Origin: Trogon surrucura
Taxonomy: Eukaryota > Chordata > Aves > Trogoniformes > Trogonidae
Assembly: GCA_020746105.1 (NCBI GenBank)
Contig: CM036620.1
Span: forward strand, 28,598,118 to 28,662,117
DNA length: 64,000 nt
Direction: 5' to 3'
The position numbers were made by a program, and so were the translations under genes. The notes below the pieces were generated by a model that was not told the DNA's origin, searched no databases, and saw only the letters and a program-made list of their open reading frames with translations. This document shows, in pieces, positions 28,401 to 39,797 of the stretch (the first letter of the stretch is position 1; each line of letters begins with the position of its first letter).

Positions 28401-30194
28401 AAAATAAGCACGATAGACTGATTAGACTAATAATTGGCTTGGATTATGACTTACAGACTTTCCTACTTTAATTTAGATGCATAAAATATAGAGTGTAACA
28501 ACCCCAAAATTACACAGATTCTTTCTTAGAGATCGCCCAGCAGGGATAGATGATCCCCATTCAAATTTTCTGTTGCGAATTTTAAATATATGAACATAAC
28601 TGCAGTTTCAGCATCCCTCTGATTTTTTTGCAGCTGAAAAGTATGTCTGTAAGCCTCAGGATACATCTATGTATCTCTGAACTTACCTTTTTTTTGTGTT
28701 AAGAATTTGGCTATAGAGCCAAGTTGAGTTTACACTACACAAGACTCTAAGACGTAACAGTACTGGTCCCTGCTGCTGTCAAGAAAAGTTCTGCAAACAC
28801 CGTAGGACTGAGTTCTGAGTAGTTTTGGTGCTGTTCAGAAATTCAGAAATAATTTCAGAAATTTCAAGCCAAAACCGTAGTTGTAACGATGAGAACTTTA
28901 CTGACTCCACACTGTAAAATTACTGGATAGTCTATTCTTCAAATAATGCCGGAACTTATATTTTTTTCTTTCTCAGACTAAAATGTTAGTAAGCCAACTG
29001 TCAAGCCTGCTTCAAATTGATTTAACCTGAAGTGTAACATCTTTTGTATAATCAAGTTATTTCATTGCTGAGATTCAGGACTTGTTTGTTGTTTTCATCT
29101 TCTGGTAATTTTAATTTTCATGCCAGGCACAGAGGAAACAGCACTTTTACCTATTCTCTATCTTTTCAAGCTGCTTCTTTGAGCTGAAATCCCTCCAGAC
29201 AATTCTTAAAAGGTCAGATCCACTTTACCTTAAAAAAAAAAAAAGCAGTATTTTTGTCCAGATAATTCCCAACAGTTATTTAACACTTACGAGTTTCTTT
29301 TTTTTTTTTTTTTTGATCATTGTTTTCTCTTTGTTTTCTTTCCATTCAGGCCTGCCCTGGCCACTTCTGTTACATTTCAGACAAGGGAATGTTGAAAATC
29401 CGGGGTCAGCTCTCAGGTTCCATTGAGAGCAGATTGTGACATCTCTGCTCATCAGATGCACATGAGACTCACAGACTAAGCTCTTTTCACCTCTTCTAGG
29501 ATTTTCAGGCCCTGGAAATATCTTACTAGTGGTCTGTGTATGTGACCCAGGGACCTATGCATGTGATCTGTGTGTGTGATCCAGTTGCTCATGCACTGGG
29601 TCAGCCACTTTGATATCGGCTGTATCAGCCGGCCAATGTTAACTGGATCTTGATTTTCAGTGCAGTTGCTCTGGAAAGAATGACAGCTAGTTCAATTGCA
29701 AGTAAAAAACCAAACAAACAAACAAAATCAAGAGACAGGTTTGAACTTTGGGGAGTGACTCCATTTGTTTAGGCGTATGAAAATCATTCGTTCAAGGTAA
29801 AATAGACTTGACAATTTTTATCCTTCTCTGCATAGCATATAATAGCATATGATAGCATAGTGCATTAGGCAAACAAAAGTCTGCTTCCAAGTCAGGAGCT
29901 AATTCATTTAAAGATGTACACAGCGGGTCACAAGTTGAGGAGGTAAAATGTTGCCATGGTCTGTATTTTCGTAATAGCTCTCTGATGGCTTTTTCAGTGC
30001 CCAGGACCTGGATTTCCCTGCTGGATTGCCAGGTTCTGGCATGAATAGACTTCAAGAGAAGTTTAGGAATACTCCTGGATCCTTGCTACTTACTTTGATG
30101 TTGATCTAGAGAACAGCTTGTGCTTACTTTTAAATAGAGCTGTAATCAGGAATGCAGCCTAGTTTGTACATTTGGCAGATAATTGGCTTGTTTC

Positions 30195-30216
30195 CCTCCT
30201 CCTCCTCCTCCTCCTC
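30195..30216. repeat. (CTC)n trinucleotide run
   Basis: About seven CTC/TCC units, nearly pure. Confidence 0.9.
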
Positions 30217-31654
30217 TTCAATCGAATCTAAGCTCTCAGCATCTCATGTAAGGCCCTCTGCTCATTCTTCTTTTAACTCTGTAAGATTTCAAGGTGGGTA
30301 CAAGTTTGCCTGAAATTCCATCATGACAGCTTCTGGAATTGAGTACTACTGACACAGATTGAGGCTTCATGAAGGGAATCCCAGACACACACCGAGAGTA
30401 CAAATTCTCTGTCATGCTAATGTTCTTTCTCCTGGTGACGTATTCTAACTTCTTCCCTCACCCGCACCTCAGACTCCCACTCTATAGAAACTTCCTTTGT
30501 GCACCATTACTCACTGCTTCTGCCTGCCAAAATAAACCTACCTACATTTTTCTTGTTATCATGTCTGTGATGGCCCTGAAATTCTCTTCAACTTGCTTTA
30601 TTTGAGTAGTTCATCTCTCTTCATTTGTCTCCTTTGCTCTTAGAAAGTATTCGTTACAGGGCTTGAGAAGTCAGGAAAAGTTGTGTGTGCACTTGCAATC
30701 AACTGTTTACTAACAGGTAAAATTTTTGCAAAGAGCTGTGCTTGACATTAAGCCATTTCAGTGTAGCTTTAGAAATTGTGCAGCTTTTGTGAGTTTTTCT
30801 TTGCAGTTTGGTGGTAAAGCAAAGGTATATCCAGCAAAACCGAGATGACTGTAATGAAATGAGACTCTGAAATTTCATCAGTCACGTGGTTTTGAAGGCA
30901 ACTTACGATTATGGGAGTACTGCAGAGACATGCTGCTTTACAGATTGCAAAAAAAAAGGGGCACATAATTAACTTAGGGAATATTTCCTTTTAAATATTA
31001 GGAAAATTTGTTCTCACCTCATTCCCAAGGAACATCCCTGAGTGTTTAAGCTGAACTGCAAACAGTTGTTGAGATGTAAGTAGATAGAAAGTATGAACTC
31101 TAGTAATAACACAGTTACAGTAGTCTCAGTGCCGGACTCCAGAAAATACCATCCTCAGAAGATACCGATGGGATCTGTATTACCCTTTTTTAATTCATAC
31201 TTCTTTTTCTCTTGCGGAGCTAGACCTTCCAAACTTAGGGAACATGATCTGAGATCACTGATCTTTTTTGTAAATTCACACACTCGAAGTTTCCTTACGG
31301 TGAAGGAAAGGTGGTGCAAGACACAATCTAAGCAGCTCTTCTGAGAGCACTGGAGATTTCTGACTTGCAAGTCGCTTTAAAATGACTGAATGTAACAGCA
31401 GCTTTGCTGTGGAGGAAATTCTTGCTGTCACATCTCAGCTGGCCCAACGGACTACATACTTGAGGCAAATATTCAGACAGGCTGCATGTGAGAAAAATTG
31501 CTGTATTTAGTAATAATTTTATCTGGTTCTGTTTTAGAAAGTAGATGGGAAAATAAAATGAGAGGCAGCAAGTATAGATCCACCTGCTGAATTCGGCGTG
31601 TGGGAAGAGGGGGAGCTAATCAAAGAAACATCAGACCTTATCCAGTATTTAACC

Positions 31655-31970
31655 ATCAAACGTGCTCAGAGCAGGGTGGTGCTCACGGTGCTGGTCCCGG
31701 GGTGGGATCACCGCCCAGGGCTGGAAGCCGCCAGGAGCGCTTGTTTTGCTGACGTTACATCGCCACCTGCTGACAGCAGCCCTCCAACCCGACGTGTGCC
31801 ACCCGACATGTGCCACCTTTCATGGCTACGAGGACGAGCCTTGTGGCCATGGTGCTGACGGCGAGCCCTTCGCAAGCCCCAGGCTGCCGCCGTCCACGCA
31901 GCCGTGCCCACCCGTCCGCCCTCCTGCCAAGGCTGCAGCAGGAGGAGGGAGGGATGAGCTATTGGGAAAT
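31655..31970. promoter_or_regulatory. CpG-rich block with CTCF-like and CRE-like motifs
   Basis: About 22 CpGs in roughly 310 bp inside AT-rich intron-like DNA. It contains TGACGTTA (31750-31757, CRE-like) directly followed on the minus strand by CTGTCAGCAGGTGGCGATG (31758-31776), which fits the CTCF core with about three tolerated mismatches. The long open frame on the plus strand begins without ATG and is a GC-rich chance frame. May be a small CpG island, an insulator-type site, or part of an unrecognised repeat. Confidence 0.4.
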
Positions 31971-32205
31971 GTGGCTCAAAATGCTGGTGATAACTTTCCA
32001 GGAAGAATTAAAAGTATTAGCTTTGGCCTAGAGGGTGATGGTCAAAAAACTCCTTGCTGTCCTGCCCTTTTAATTTTAGGATCTTTTTCCTCCTTTGTTC
32101 AGCTTTGAAGATGGCCTTCTCCCCATTCTGCCGGTGTCACCAGTTTTTCCCCTAGAAGCAGGGAAAAGTAGAACTGGTGAACAGACATACATAAACAGAT
32201 GCTCT

Positions 32206-32272
32206 GGTGGGGGGGGGTTGGACTAGATGGTCTCCAGAGTCCCTTCCAACCCCTAACATTCTGTGATTCTGC
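32206..32272 (+). mobile_element. CR1 LINE 3'-end fragment
   Basis: Short sense CR1 tail: a G-run, GGTTGGACTAGATGGTC, CCCTTCCAACCCC, then TTCTGTGATTCTG. It follows the CpG-rich block at 31.66-31.97 kb by about 240 bp. Confidence 0.9.
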
Positions 32273-33692
32273 GAAATCATCATTTAAGCATTTCTCAAAC
32301 CAGCACTTAATGTTGGGACAAATAATTGTCTTACTTTCATCAATGTGAATTTTTCGTCTGTGTAAAAAGGCATAAATAACATAAGAAATTAAGAGAACAA
32401 CTACAAAAATTGTATAGTTCTGCTTATATATATCACAGATGATGGCACACTACACCAACAGAGAGAGACAGAGCCCAAGTGAATTGTGAAAATCTGAGTG
32501 CAAGGTGACTCATCCTGATTACCAAGAAAACTCATTTTGTATTTCTTCTGAAAAAAAAAAATCAAACAGCCTAGTACTTTAGCATGGTGAAATAAAGAAA
32601 TGGGTCAAACTTTGAGATGTCTAAATGAACCACTAGAACCAGCAAAGACTCTTAAGATCATGAATATACGGAAAAGAGACTTCGACCTCAGATATAGTAA
32701 GTTAGTGAACTAGTTACTTTTGCTGAAGACATCTTTTTGTCTTTAAGGTTGAAGAGAAAAATCTTTGAGGGTTGGAGAGTTACTTTCTGTTGGAAGTACA
32801 GCTATAGGTGTAAAATGTATTTCTATAGTCACTTATGGTTTTCTCTAGATAAGGAGTGTGGAAGTTCCTCATGTTGACTGCACTTCAGTTTGAGCACATT
32901 AATTACACTTAGAAAGTCAGCATGATAAATCTTATTAACAAATATTGCCGTATTTTAAATATATAGCTTAGTAAATCACAATTTTTTTAAAAAAAATATT
33001 GATCTGAGCCCCAGAAAACTTCACATATGGTAAAGTATGACTAGTAATGTTTAGCTGGAAGGATTTCCTGAAAAGTATCACATCAGCAAATCATCTCTTT
33101 CAGCCCATCAAAAGTTCCTGTAAACACCTCTCAGTACAATGCTCAGTGTGCCCACTGCTGACCCAGCTTAAAACAATGGTCAGGGTTTAATATGCCCTTC
33201 GGGAAATCAGAGCAAAAGAAGCCCCATATTTGAGCTAGCTGTATAAGCACAAGGCTGCCACAGAAAATGGCTGTTATGTGAGGAAACAATACAGAAAAAA
33301 AAAAAGAACTCAACCCACAAAACACCGTTCTTGGAAGAGATTTGTTCTAGACTTGAATAAACTGAGAAGAAACTGTTGTCTATGAAGAATATTACTTATT
33401 TTGGCTTGGAAGAGAGACACATCGATTCACTTCAAACAGGTAAAAATAAGTCTTATTGGAGAACTAAAATTTTGTTACATAAAGTAATCATAAATGGAGC
33501 AGTGAGGGCAGAGCTATGGCTGTTCAGGAAATCTACATAGTGCTGTAATTCCTGCATGTACTGCTTAATTTTGCAAGTCCTGCTTTATTTTAATGGCAGC
33601 TCATGAACTCAACCTATAAAAAAATATATCAGAAAGCAAAATTCTATTTCACAACTTGCAAGTCTTAAAGGCTCTCCTGGAAAGCATTCAAA
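32273..33692. other. AT-rich intron-like sequence, nothing recognised
   Basis: No repeat or coding signal seen between two CR1 copies. Confidence 0.5.
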
Positions 33693-33982
33693 ATATCACA
33701 GAATCACAGAATGTTAGAGGTTGGAAGGGACCTCAAAAGATCATCTAGTCCAGCCCCCCTGCCAGAGCAGGATCACCTACAGCAGATCGTACAGGAACGC
33801 ATCCAGGCGGGTTTTGAATGTCTCCAGAGAAGGAGATTCCAAAACCTTCGTGGGCAGCCTGTGCCAGTGCTCTGTCAACCTCACAGTGAAAAAGTGTTTT
33901 CTCATATTTGTATGGAACCTCCTGTGTTCCAGCTTCCACCCATTGCCCCTTGTCCTGTCGATGGATGCCGCTGAAAAGAGCC
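33693..33982 (-). mobile_element. CR1 LINE 3' fragment (about 290 bp)
   Basis: Antisense CR1 3' end from the terminal CACAGAATCACAGAATG through the conserved C-terminal coding region (CAGCCTGTGCCAGTGCTCTG, then CCACCCATTGCCCCTTGTCC). Same subfamily as the 42.3 kb copy but without its deletion, so it is a useful internal reference. The plus-strand frames across it are shadows. Confidence 0.95.
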
Positions 33983-34435
33983 AGTATACCGGTCACAAAT
34001 ACACATGGTTTGACCGATCAGTAATTGGAGTATTACATTTCAAAGAAGTATCTCTGCAAAACAGCCTCTGCTCAGAAAGAGAGCTTCAAGTATCTACAGA
34101 CACACTGTATACCTGTCCCATATCTTCGTTTGTGAAGCCTAGCCATCATATCTGTTTACAATCTCATTTTTTATAACTAATTGGAGACTATATTTTTCAT
34201 CCCGACTGAAAAAGCTGAGAAAAATGTCTTCTGCAAGGTACCTCGATGATTAAAGATGAGCAGGATGAACCCTGTCTGTGATGAAGAGTGGACGGATGAT
34301 CACAGGCTCAGAGAGGCCCCAGGGAGCCGGGTGAAGGTCACCAGCCCATCAGAGCTTGGCTTGTGCTGCGGTGCTTTTCTCGAGATCTGTCTCCAGACGT
34401 TATAGCGGTTTAGCAGTTGAGGCCAATCATGAAGG
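33983..34435. other. Unassigned sequence leading into the CpG block
   Basis: GC content climbs from about 34260 onward; it holds the CCAAT motif near 34422. Otherwise nothing recognised. Confidence 0.45.
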
Positions 34436-34736
34436 AAAAAACGCAAAACCTTGGGTGTTAACCGCCATTCCCGAGGTTTTCCCGGGGCAGGGAGGCGCTG
34501 GCGGAGCGGTGAGACCCGTCCGCAACGTTAAGGAGGCGCCGGCGTTGCCAGGGCAACGGCGGGAGGTTTAAAAGGCCCTTAACCGTCACTAACCGTCAGT
34601 CGTCGAGGAGCTGCTTCGGAGCCTGCCTGGCTAGAATGGGCGCGGCAGATCCTAGCGTACAGGGGGCTTCCCGAGGCAGGGAGGCACGGGGGGAGCAGAG
34701 ACCCGTCCGGAGCTGGCAGCTCTGGCAAGTGATGTT
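34436..34736 (+). promoter_or_regulatory. CpG-rich promoter-like block with RFX X-box, CCAAT and TATA-like box
   Basis: About 28 CpGs in 300 bp by my count, against nearly none in the flanks. In order: CCAAT just upstream near 34422, a perfect palindromic X-box GTTGCCAGGGCAAC at 34544-34557 (the RFX-factor half sites GTTGCC and GGCAAC with 2-bp spacing), and a TATA-like TTTAAAAGG near 34567. The fitting start region is about 34595-34610. Downstream an ATG at 34636 in good context (A at -3, G at +4) opens a 67-codon frame that runs into the CR1. A 5' splice site CAG|GTGAGT follows the CR1 at 35436. It could be a real promoter of a plus-strand (antisense to CSMD) transcript, an LTR or other retroelement promoter, or the head of a composite retroposon. 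No protein family recognised. Confidence 0.5.
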
Positions 34737-34839
34737 AGCCACGAGTGCTGTGTGCAGGTCTGGGCCCCTCGCTGCAAGAAAGACATTGAGGGGCTGGAGT
34801 GGGTCCAGAGGAGAGCAAGGAGGCTGGGGAAGGGACTAG
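34636..34839 (+). other. Small ORF downstream of the X-box/TATA block, running into CR1
   Basis: 67 codons, ATG in strong context about 40 bp after the inferred start site. The first half is arginine- and glycine-rich; the second half is translated CR1. No domain, signal peptide or family recognised. Probably a chance frame in CpG-rich DNA; listed only because of its position behind a promoter-like block. Confidence 0.15.
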
Positions 34840-35232
34840 AGGGAAAGTCCTGTGAGGAGAGGCTGAGGGAGCTGGGGGTGTTTGGCCTGGAGGAGACTCG
34901 GAGGGGACCTTATCACTCTCTACAACTACCTAAAGGGAGGTTACAGTCAGGTGGGGGTCAGGCTCTTCTCCTGGGCAACCAGTGACAGGACTCACGGCCT
35001 GAAACTGCGTCAGGGAGGGTTTAGGTTGGATCTCAGGAAGCGCTTCCTCACAGAGAGGGTGATCAGGCACTGGGATGCACTGCCCAGGGAAGGGGTGGAG
35101 TCACCGTCCCTGGAGGTGTTTAAGGAGAGGCTGGATGTGGCACTTAGTGACATGGTCTGGCGGTTGCGAGGGTGTTGAGTCAGGCTGAACCTGATGATCT
35201 CAGAGGTCTTTTCCAGCCTCAACAATTCTGTG
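34737..35232 (+). mobile_element. CR1 LINE 3' fragment fused to a CpG-rich 5' block
   Basis: About 500 bp of sense CR1 3' end: begins near TCTGGGCCCCTCGCTGCAAG and runs through GACATTGAGGGGCTGGAG and the TGAGGAGAGGCTGAGGGAGC coding tail to the terminal AACAATTCTGTGATG. The 5' edge abuts, without obvious spacer, a CpG-rich promoter-like block (34436-34736). GC-rich, little eroded. The predicted minus-strand frame overlapping its end (35010-35447) is antisense and not a gene. Confidence 0.9.
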
Positions 35233-35985
35233 ATGTTGTAACGAGGTGCAGGTGGTGTTGGGGCAACAATGACCCCACTTATGTCCTTAGTAAGAGGCCT
35301 CAGGGAGCGCAGTGACTGGTTGCTGTGCCCAGGGCACAGAGTGGGCGAACGGCATGTGTGCTTTAGCCCGCATGTGGTGTAGAAGGATGTGGGGAAGGGT
35401 ACATGGAAAATAACTGAAGCTCTGCCAGGTTGACAGGTGAGTCTCACTGATGGTCATTGCCCTCTCAGTAGAAGCTCAATAATGGTCTCTATCCAGCAGA
35501 AGTTCAAGGTCTCAAAACTCGCCAGAATGGATGTGGGGGCAGAGCTGACAGCACTCTCCTAGATGTCTTGCTGTGCTCTGTGTTGCCTTCTCAGCTGTTT
35601 TCATTGCACAGCTTTACATTAAGCATAATTGTCTTTTGCTCTCTCACTGCTGGAACACCAAGGAACGGAAAACTGTAACAAAGCCAGAGCAAAATAGCTA
35701 TTCCGGAGTGAGATTAGAAAGACCCTTTTTGCTTTCTTTCTTTTCAATTATCTCCTAACAACAGTTCTTACTAGGCAAAGTTTCAAGAGCAAAAACACCA
35801 GGCCTGCACAAAAAGCAATTAGGGTTATTTTGCAAAAATGCATTCATTTTAAAAAAATTTGTTCCTAATGGGATGAGAAACCATCCTGCAAGCTATTTAT
35901 AGGTTGATTATTCTCACTGTTTTGCTGCTGTCAGATCATTTGCTCATGGCAGTTTTCTTTTGCAGAAACTGGACAGTATTACATG

Positions 35986-36008
35986 CCTGTGCCACGGTGT
36001 GGCACAGG
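35986..36008. repeat. 10-bp perfect hairpin, 3-bp loop
   Basis: CCTGTGCCAC-GGT-GTGGCACAGG. Short, GC-rich, no surrounding U-run that would make it a terminator. Confidence 0.85.
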
Positions 36009-36523
36009 GCTCGGACATGGGGCAGCAGTCCTCTCTTGGAGAAACAGTGTTGCTGACAGAGGGTGAATGATGGATTACCCAGCTTTAAAAAGTCTACTCA
36101 TATTACCACAAGTGGGAAGACTGTAGTTTCTCTGGCCTCAAACCTGCCTCCTCTTTGGGCTAGCACAAGTATTTGTGCAGTCAGCTAACAGACAAATCTT
36201 GAGGAGCTGAAAAATAGCCTGGCCAAAACCAGCAAAAGAGGTTTATTTTTTTCAAACCCCCAATATACTCACAGAAAGGCTTGTGCTAGCACAAGGAAGG
36301 AGTGTGGAAATAAATGATGGGGAGAAGGGCAGGACTGCCTGTTTCAATGGCTGTGCTTGCTTAGATAGGCTGAAAGCGTCCTTTGATGTACAGTCAAAGG
36401 TTATTCATCTGAAAATGTTTGAGTCACTGCACAGCCCATTTTGATTCCCTCTCCTTTGGAAAATGCAACTCATGCTGTTAGGGAATTTAAAATTTGGAAT
36501 GTTTGCCCCACCTGGATACTTAC

Positions 36524-36663
36524 TTTGGGAGGCAGCCTTTGGGGAAAATAGACTGGGTGACACACCATCACAGACACTGTTGATTGTTTTAAAGTCTTTG
36601 TCAGCTTAACAGCACACAGAGAAACAGGATCCTTGAGAGGCTCAGCTTTGCCAGCCAGTGCAA
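36524..36663 (-). other. Exon-like segment in a 160-codon open frame (candidate)
   Basis: Donor CCCAAA|GTAAGT is a perfect consensus; acceptor CCTGCTCCCATTTCAG|. The segment is 140 bp, phase 1 to phase 0, inside a longer open frame (36470-36952). Peptide part: KAEPLKDPVSLCAVKLTK. It would follow the CSMD exon in phase, but it does not look like a sushi domain, which is what CSMD needs there. Unassigned. Confidence 0.15.
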
Positions 36664-39107
36664 CTGAAATGGGAGCAGGCTGATACACACCATGATTTAG
36701 TTTTGGCAGCTGGTTCATAAGACCATGAAATTTTGACTCATTTCTCTTACTGGACTGTGTTAGGACAGGACTATAGGGATGTTTTCTCATTGCATGAGAA
36801 GGAAGTGAGACATAGTCATTGGGCTGTTCTGATATCAAGGGTTTTGTGAAATATTTGTAAGACAGCTGTGACATTAACTGTGTCATTAATTTGGAGATAA
36901 TGTAAATGTGATTGCATTGATGTCTATCTGCTAGAAATGTTTCTATCTGCAATGTATTAGTGGGATAAGAGCTTGTAGCTTCCTTTAAATTAGCAGGTAA
37001 CTTATCTTGCTTAGACCAGAGAAGCTCATGTTTGCAGGCAATTCTTTAGAGAGTGTCACCTTCAATAGGTGTCAGTCACCTCATCCGTCTGACCTGTGAG
37101 CTTATCAATATGAAATGGAATACATACTGTTAGCAAGGTTTTACCTTATGACTTTGTGAGCAGAACCAAAGGTTTCTGATTAAGTTAATCTGTGTGATTT
37201 CCTATAATTCCAGTATCAGCAAGAAACCAAGCAGAAAATTACTGATGCTAACTGGAACCTCTCTGAGCTGGTGGTCAGTGAGATGCAGCACATCAATGAA
37301 GAAAGATTGCTAGGGATGTGGGGGATATGAAACAGCTGCCTGAAATACAGCAAACTGCAGCAGCAGCAGCTGAGCAAGCCACTATAGTACAAGCACTGGT
37401 GAGGCCAGACACAGGGTGTAGACATTTGTAATGAATTAGTCTGGGATGAAGAGATAAAGAGGACCTTGTAAAATCACTTAAGAAGCCAGAACAAACGGTT
37501 CCAAGGAAAGTATTACCTGCAAGGATTGTAATCATAGCAGGGAAAAAAAAACAAGGTCATTCTAACTCTGCAGCAAAGATGTACTTTTTTTTTTAGGAAA
37601 GGCAGCAAAATGAAGCATGTCAGATAAAGGTTTTGACAATGTGAAAGCAGAAGGCTCATTATTTTGAGCCAGTGGCTAGAGAAAAGATTTATGAGATAAA
37701 TACTCATTAGCTACCATTATCAAGGGTAAAATATGATCAGAAGTGATGGAGTTAACTTATCACCCACTAGCTAAACTGTGGTAAGTTATGTGGAAGTTGA
37801 CAGTCATCACGACCGACCAACGGAAGACAGAGCACATATGGAGATGATGTGACAATAGGCAGAAGCACACATACACTGAAAAGACTAACCTTGAGCTATA
37901 TCCTTAGATTTTGACTAACCAAGACTGATGTTTAATATTCTAGACCAATGGTGATAAATTTTCCCTTACCTAGAGAATTTACACTTTGTTTGTTTGAATA
38001 TAGAAAAGCATGCAAATCTGAAGATAAGGTGGGATGTAGCTGCAGGTCTTCTCACCAAACATATGTTCTCAGTAAAAAGCAAACACTCAGACTGGCTTTA
38101 TGTTTTAGAGCCTGCTTTGACACTTAGCATATGGACTCTTCCAGCATGTTCCAGTCATCAGCCAAGACATGTGACCTTCAGTCATCTTCAAAACAACCTG
38201 TCTGGGAGCTCCACGCAATTCCAAAGGTAACATAACTTTAATGAAAAAATAAGTACATGTTCAATTGCTTCTAGATTAAATAGTTGGTAGTGAAGAGAGG
38301 AAAGCGCTTTTTCTTTCTTCTGACCATTTCAGGTGAGGATGTTTTCATATACAGGGACTTTTCAGGGGCTTTCTACTTCACATACAAGTGTGACATCTAA
38401 GAAACCAGAGAAAGGCTGGTGGATGCAGAGCAAAGCCCAAACATCTCTCAGATGTGATATGTGCATAGCTATGAACTCATACCTCTTTTTTTTTTTTTTT
38501 TTTCTGCTGGGTTACTGACCATTAAGTACAACACCAATTGCCTCAAGCATATTCAGTGAGGCTCCTACTGTATTCTCACACCTCTTTATGGGTTTGGATT
38601 GCTCTTGCCTTAATCTTAAGTTCACTGAAAACATATTAGAAAAGATGTTTGTGTTTGTCTGTGTATCTGGACAAATATAACCTGAAGCAAGAGTCCCCTT
38701 TGTATCTGGAGCAGTGCAACAGGATGTGTCTAAAGCACATCCTAAGCTGCAGAAGAGCATCAGCATCCAACATCTCACCTCACAGGCGTTTCCTTTCATA
38801 GTAGCAGAGTCAGATACAATCGTTCATTCATTATAGAAAGGACCAGAGCAGGCGGAGCTAGGAAAACTATGAAATGTGAGCTCATACAAAATTAAATGTG
38901 ATGGGTCTAAGTGTTAATTAGGAGCTAATTATCTTCTGTTTGCAACTGATTCCCAGGTGTTCCGAGCCTCACAAAAAGACAAGAATTCGTAAAGTAACAA
39001 AAACCAGTATTGTAACTCTGTTGCAAATCCTGTGTGTTACTTTCTGTTGCAGTTTAGCAGTTTAATTCATGCACTTTTTTTCTTTTTTTGGGAGGGGAGA
39101 CCTAGGG

Positions 39108-39797
39108 TGTCCTGGTTTGAGGGCACCAAGACAAAAGTTCTTTGGGGCTCCTGGCCCAGAGACTGGGGGAGGAGGGGCAGCTGTGCCTATGGGGAGGAGA
39201 GGACCGATCATGGTATTCCTTCCCATAGTGCTCAGTATAAAAGGGTCCTTAAGAAGAGGCCTGGAGCTATTTGGTGCCTGCTGTGCTGAGAGGGTTGCTG
39301 TTGGCTCATTGTCATTTCCCTCTGGGCTGCTGGTGTTCGATTATCCTGTTAACAGGCTGGAGAGGAGCACTATTCAATCGAGCAGGCTACCTTCTCCTGC
39401 ACACCACACCAGGTGACAGAGGTACAGCTCCTTTTCTCTTTCTTTTGGACCATCTTTGGGATTCCGTGCTTAGGCTCTGCCATCTGCTGCTGAGTCTAGT
39501 CTGGGGCTTTCTTTTCCTGCTCAGGACTTTGTTGTCATCTGAAAGGCATGGGTCACAGATTCATGTATTGTTTTGTATTTGCGTTCTTGTATGTGTATAG
39601 TTTGACATCCTCACTGTTACTGTTAGTATTATTTTTTTTTCATTAAACCGGCTTAAGTTTGGTGTGATTTTTTTTTTTTTTTCTCCAACCTTAAAGCCAC
39701 TCTCCCTATTTCTCCTGTTATCCTCCCCTGGGATGGGGGGGAATCATAGAGAGTATCTGTCAAAAGGTAGTGGCTGGCCCAGCCTTAAACTTTAACA
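39108..39797 (+). mobile_element. Solo LTR of an endogenous retrovirus (about 690 bp)
   Basis: Begins TGTCCTGGTTTGAGG and ends CTTTAACA, the TG...CA termini of an LTR. A TATA box (CAGTATAAAAGGG, about 39236) and a poly(A) signal (ATTAAACCGG, about 39642) are in the right order and orientation for U3-R-U5. The 7-bp flanks are nearly identical (CCTAGGG left, CCTCGGG right), as expected of an imperfect target-site duplication, although 4-6 bp is usual. No primer-binding site, gag, pol or second LTR is seen, so the copy is solo. The frames inside it are not genes. The TGTCCTGGTTTG start is common in bird LTRs. Confidence 0.75.

Larger units (their letters stand above)
22666..31654. other. Intron-like sequence, nearly empty
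   Basis: One eroded CR1 tail (25.4 kb), A/T runs (28247, 29298) and (CTC)n at 30195. No exon recognised. Confidence 0.55.
35233..39107. other. Unassigned sequence with one long minus-strand frame
   Basis: Contains the CAG|GTGAGT site at 35436, the hairpin at 35986 and the 36470-36952 open frame. The stretch 37.2-37.5 kb on the plus strand has protein-like but stop-broken frames (CAGCAGCAGCAG codons), which could be an old retroelement remnant that I cannot name. Confidence 0.4.

Noticed and set aside
29520-29610. Apparent minisatellite of GTGTGTGATCC-like units
   Set aside because: Units are too imperfect and too few to call a repeat.
31662-32108. 148-codon plus-strand frame in a GC-rich block
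   Set aside because: It starts at GTG, has no domain, and GC-rich DNA lacks stops by chance.
33711-34176. Plus-strand frames of 87 and 151 codons
   Set aside because: They cross an antisense CR1 tail and run into unique sequence; no domain.
35010-35447. 145-codon minus-strand frame
   Set aside because: Antisense to the CR1 tail at 34.7-35.2 kb; no domain.
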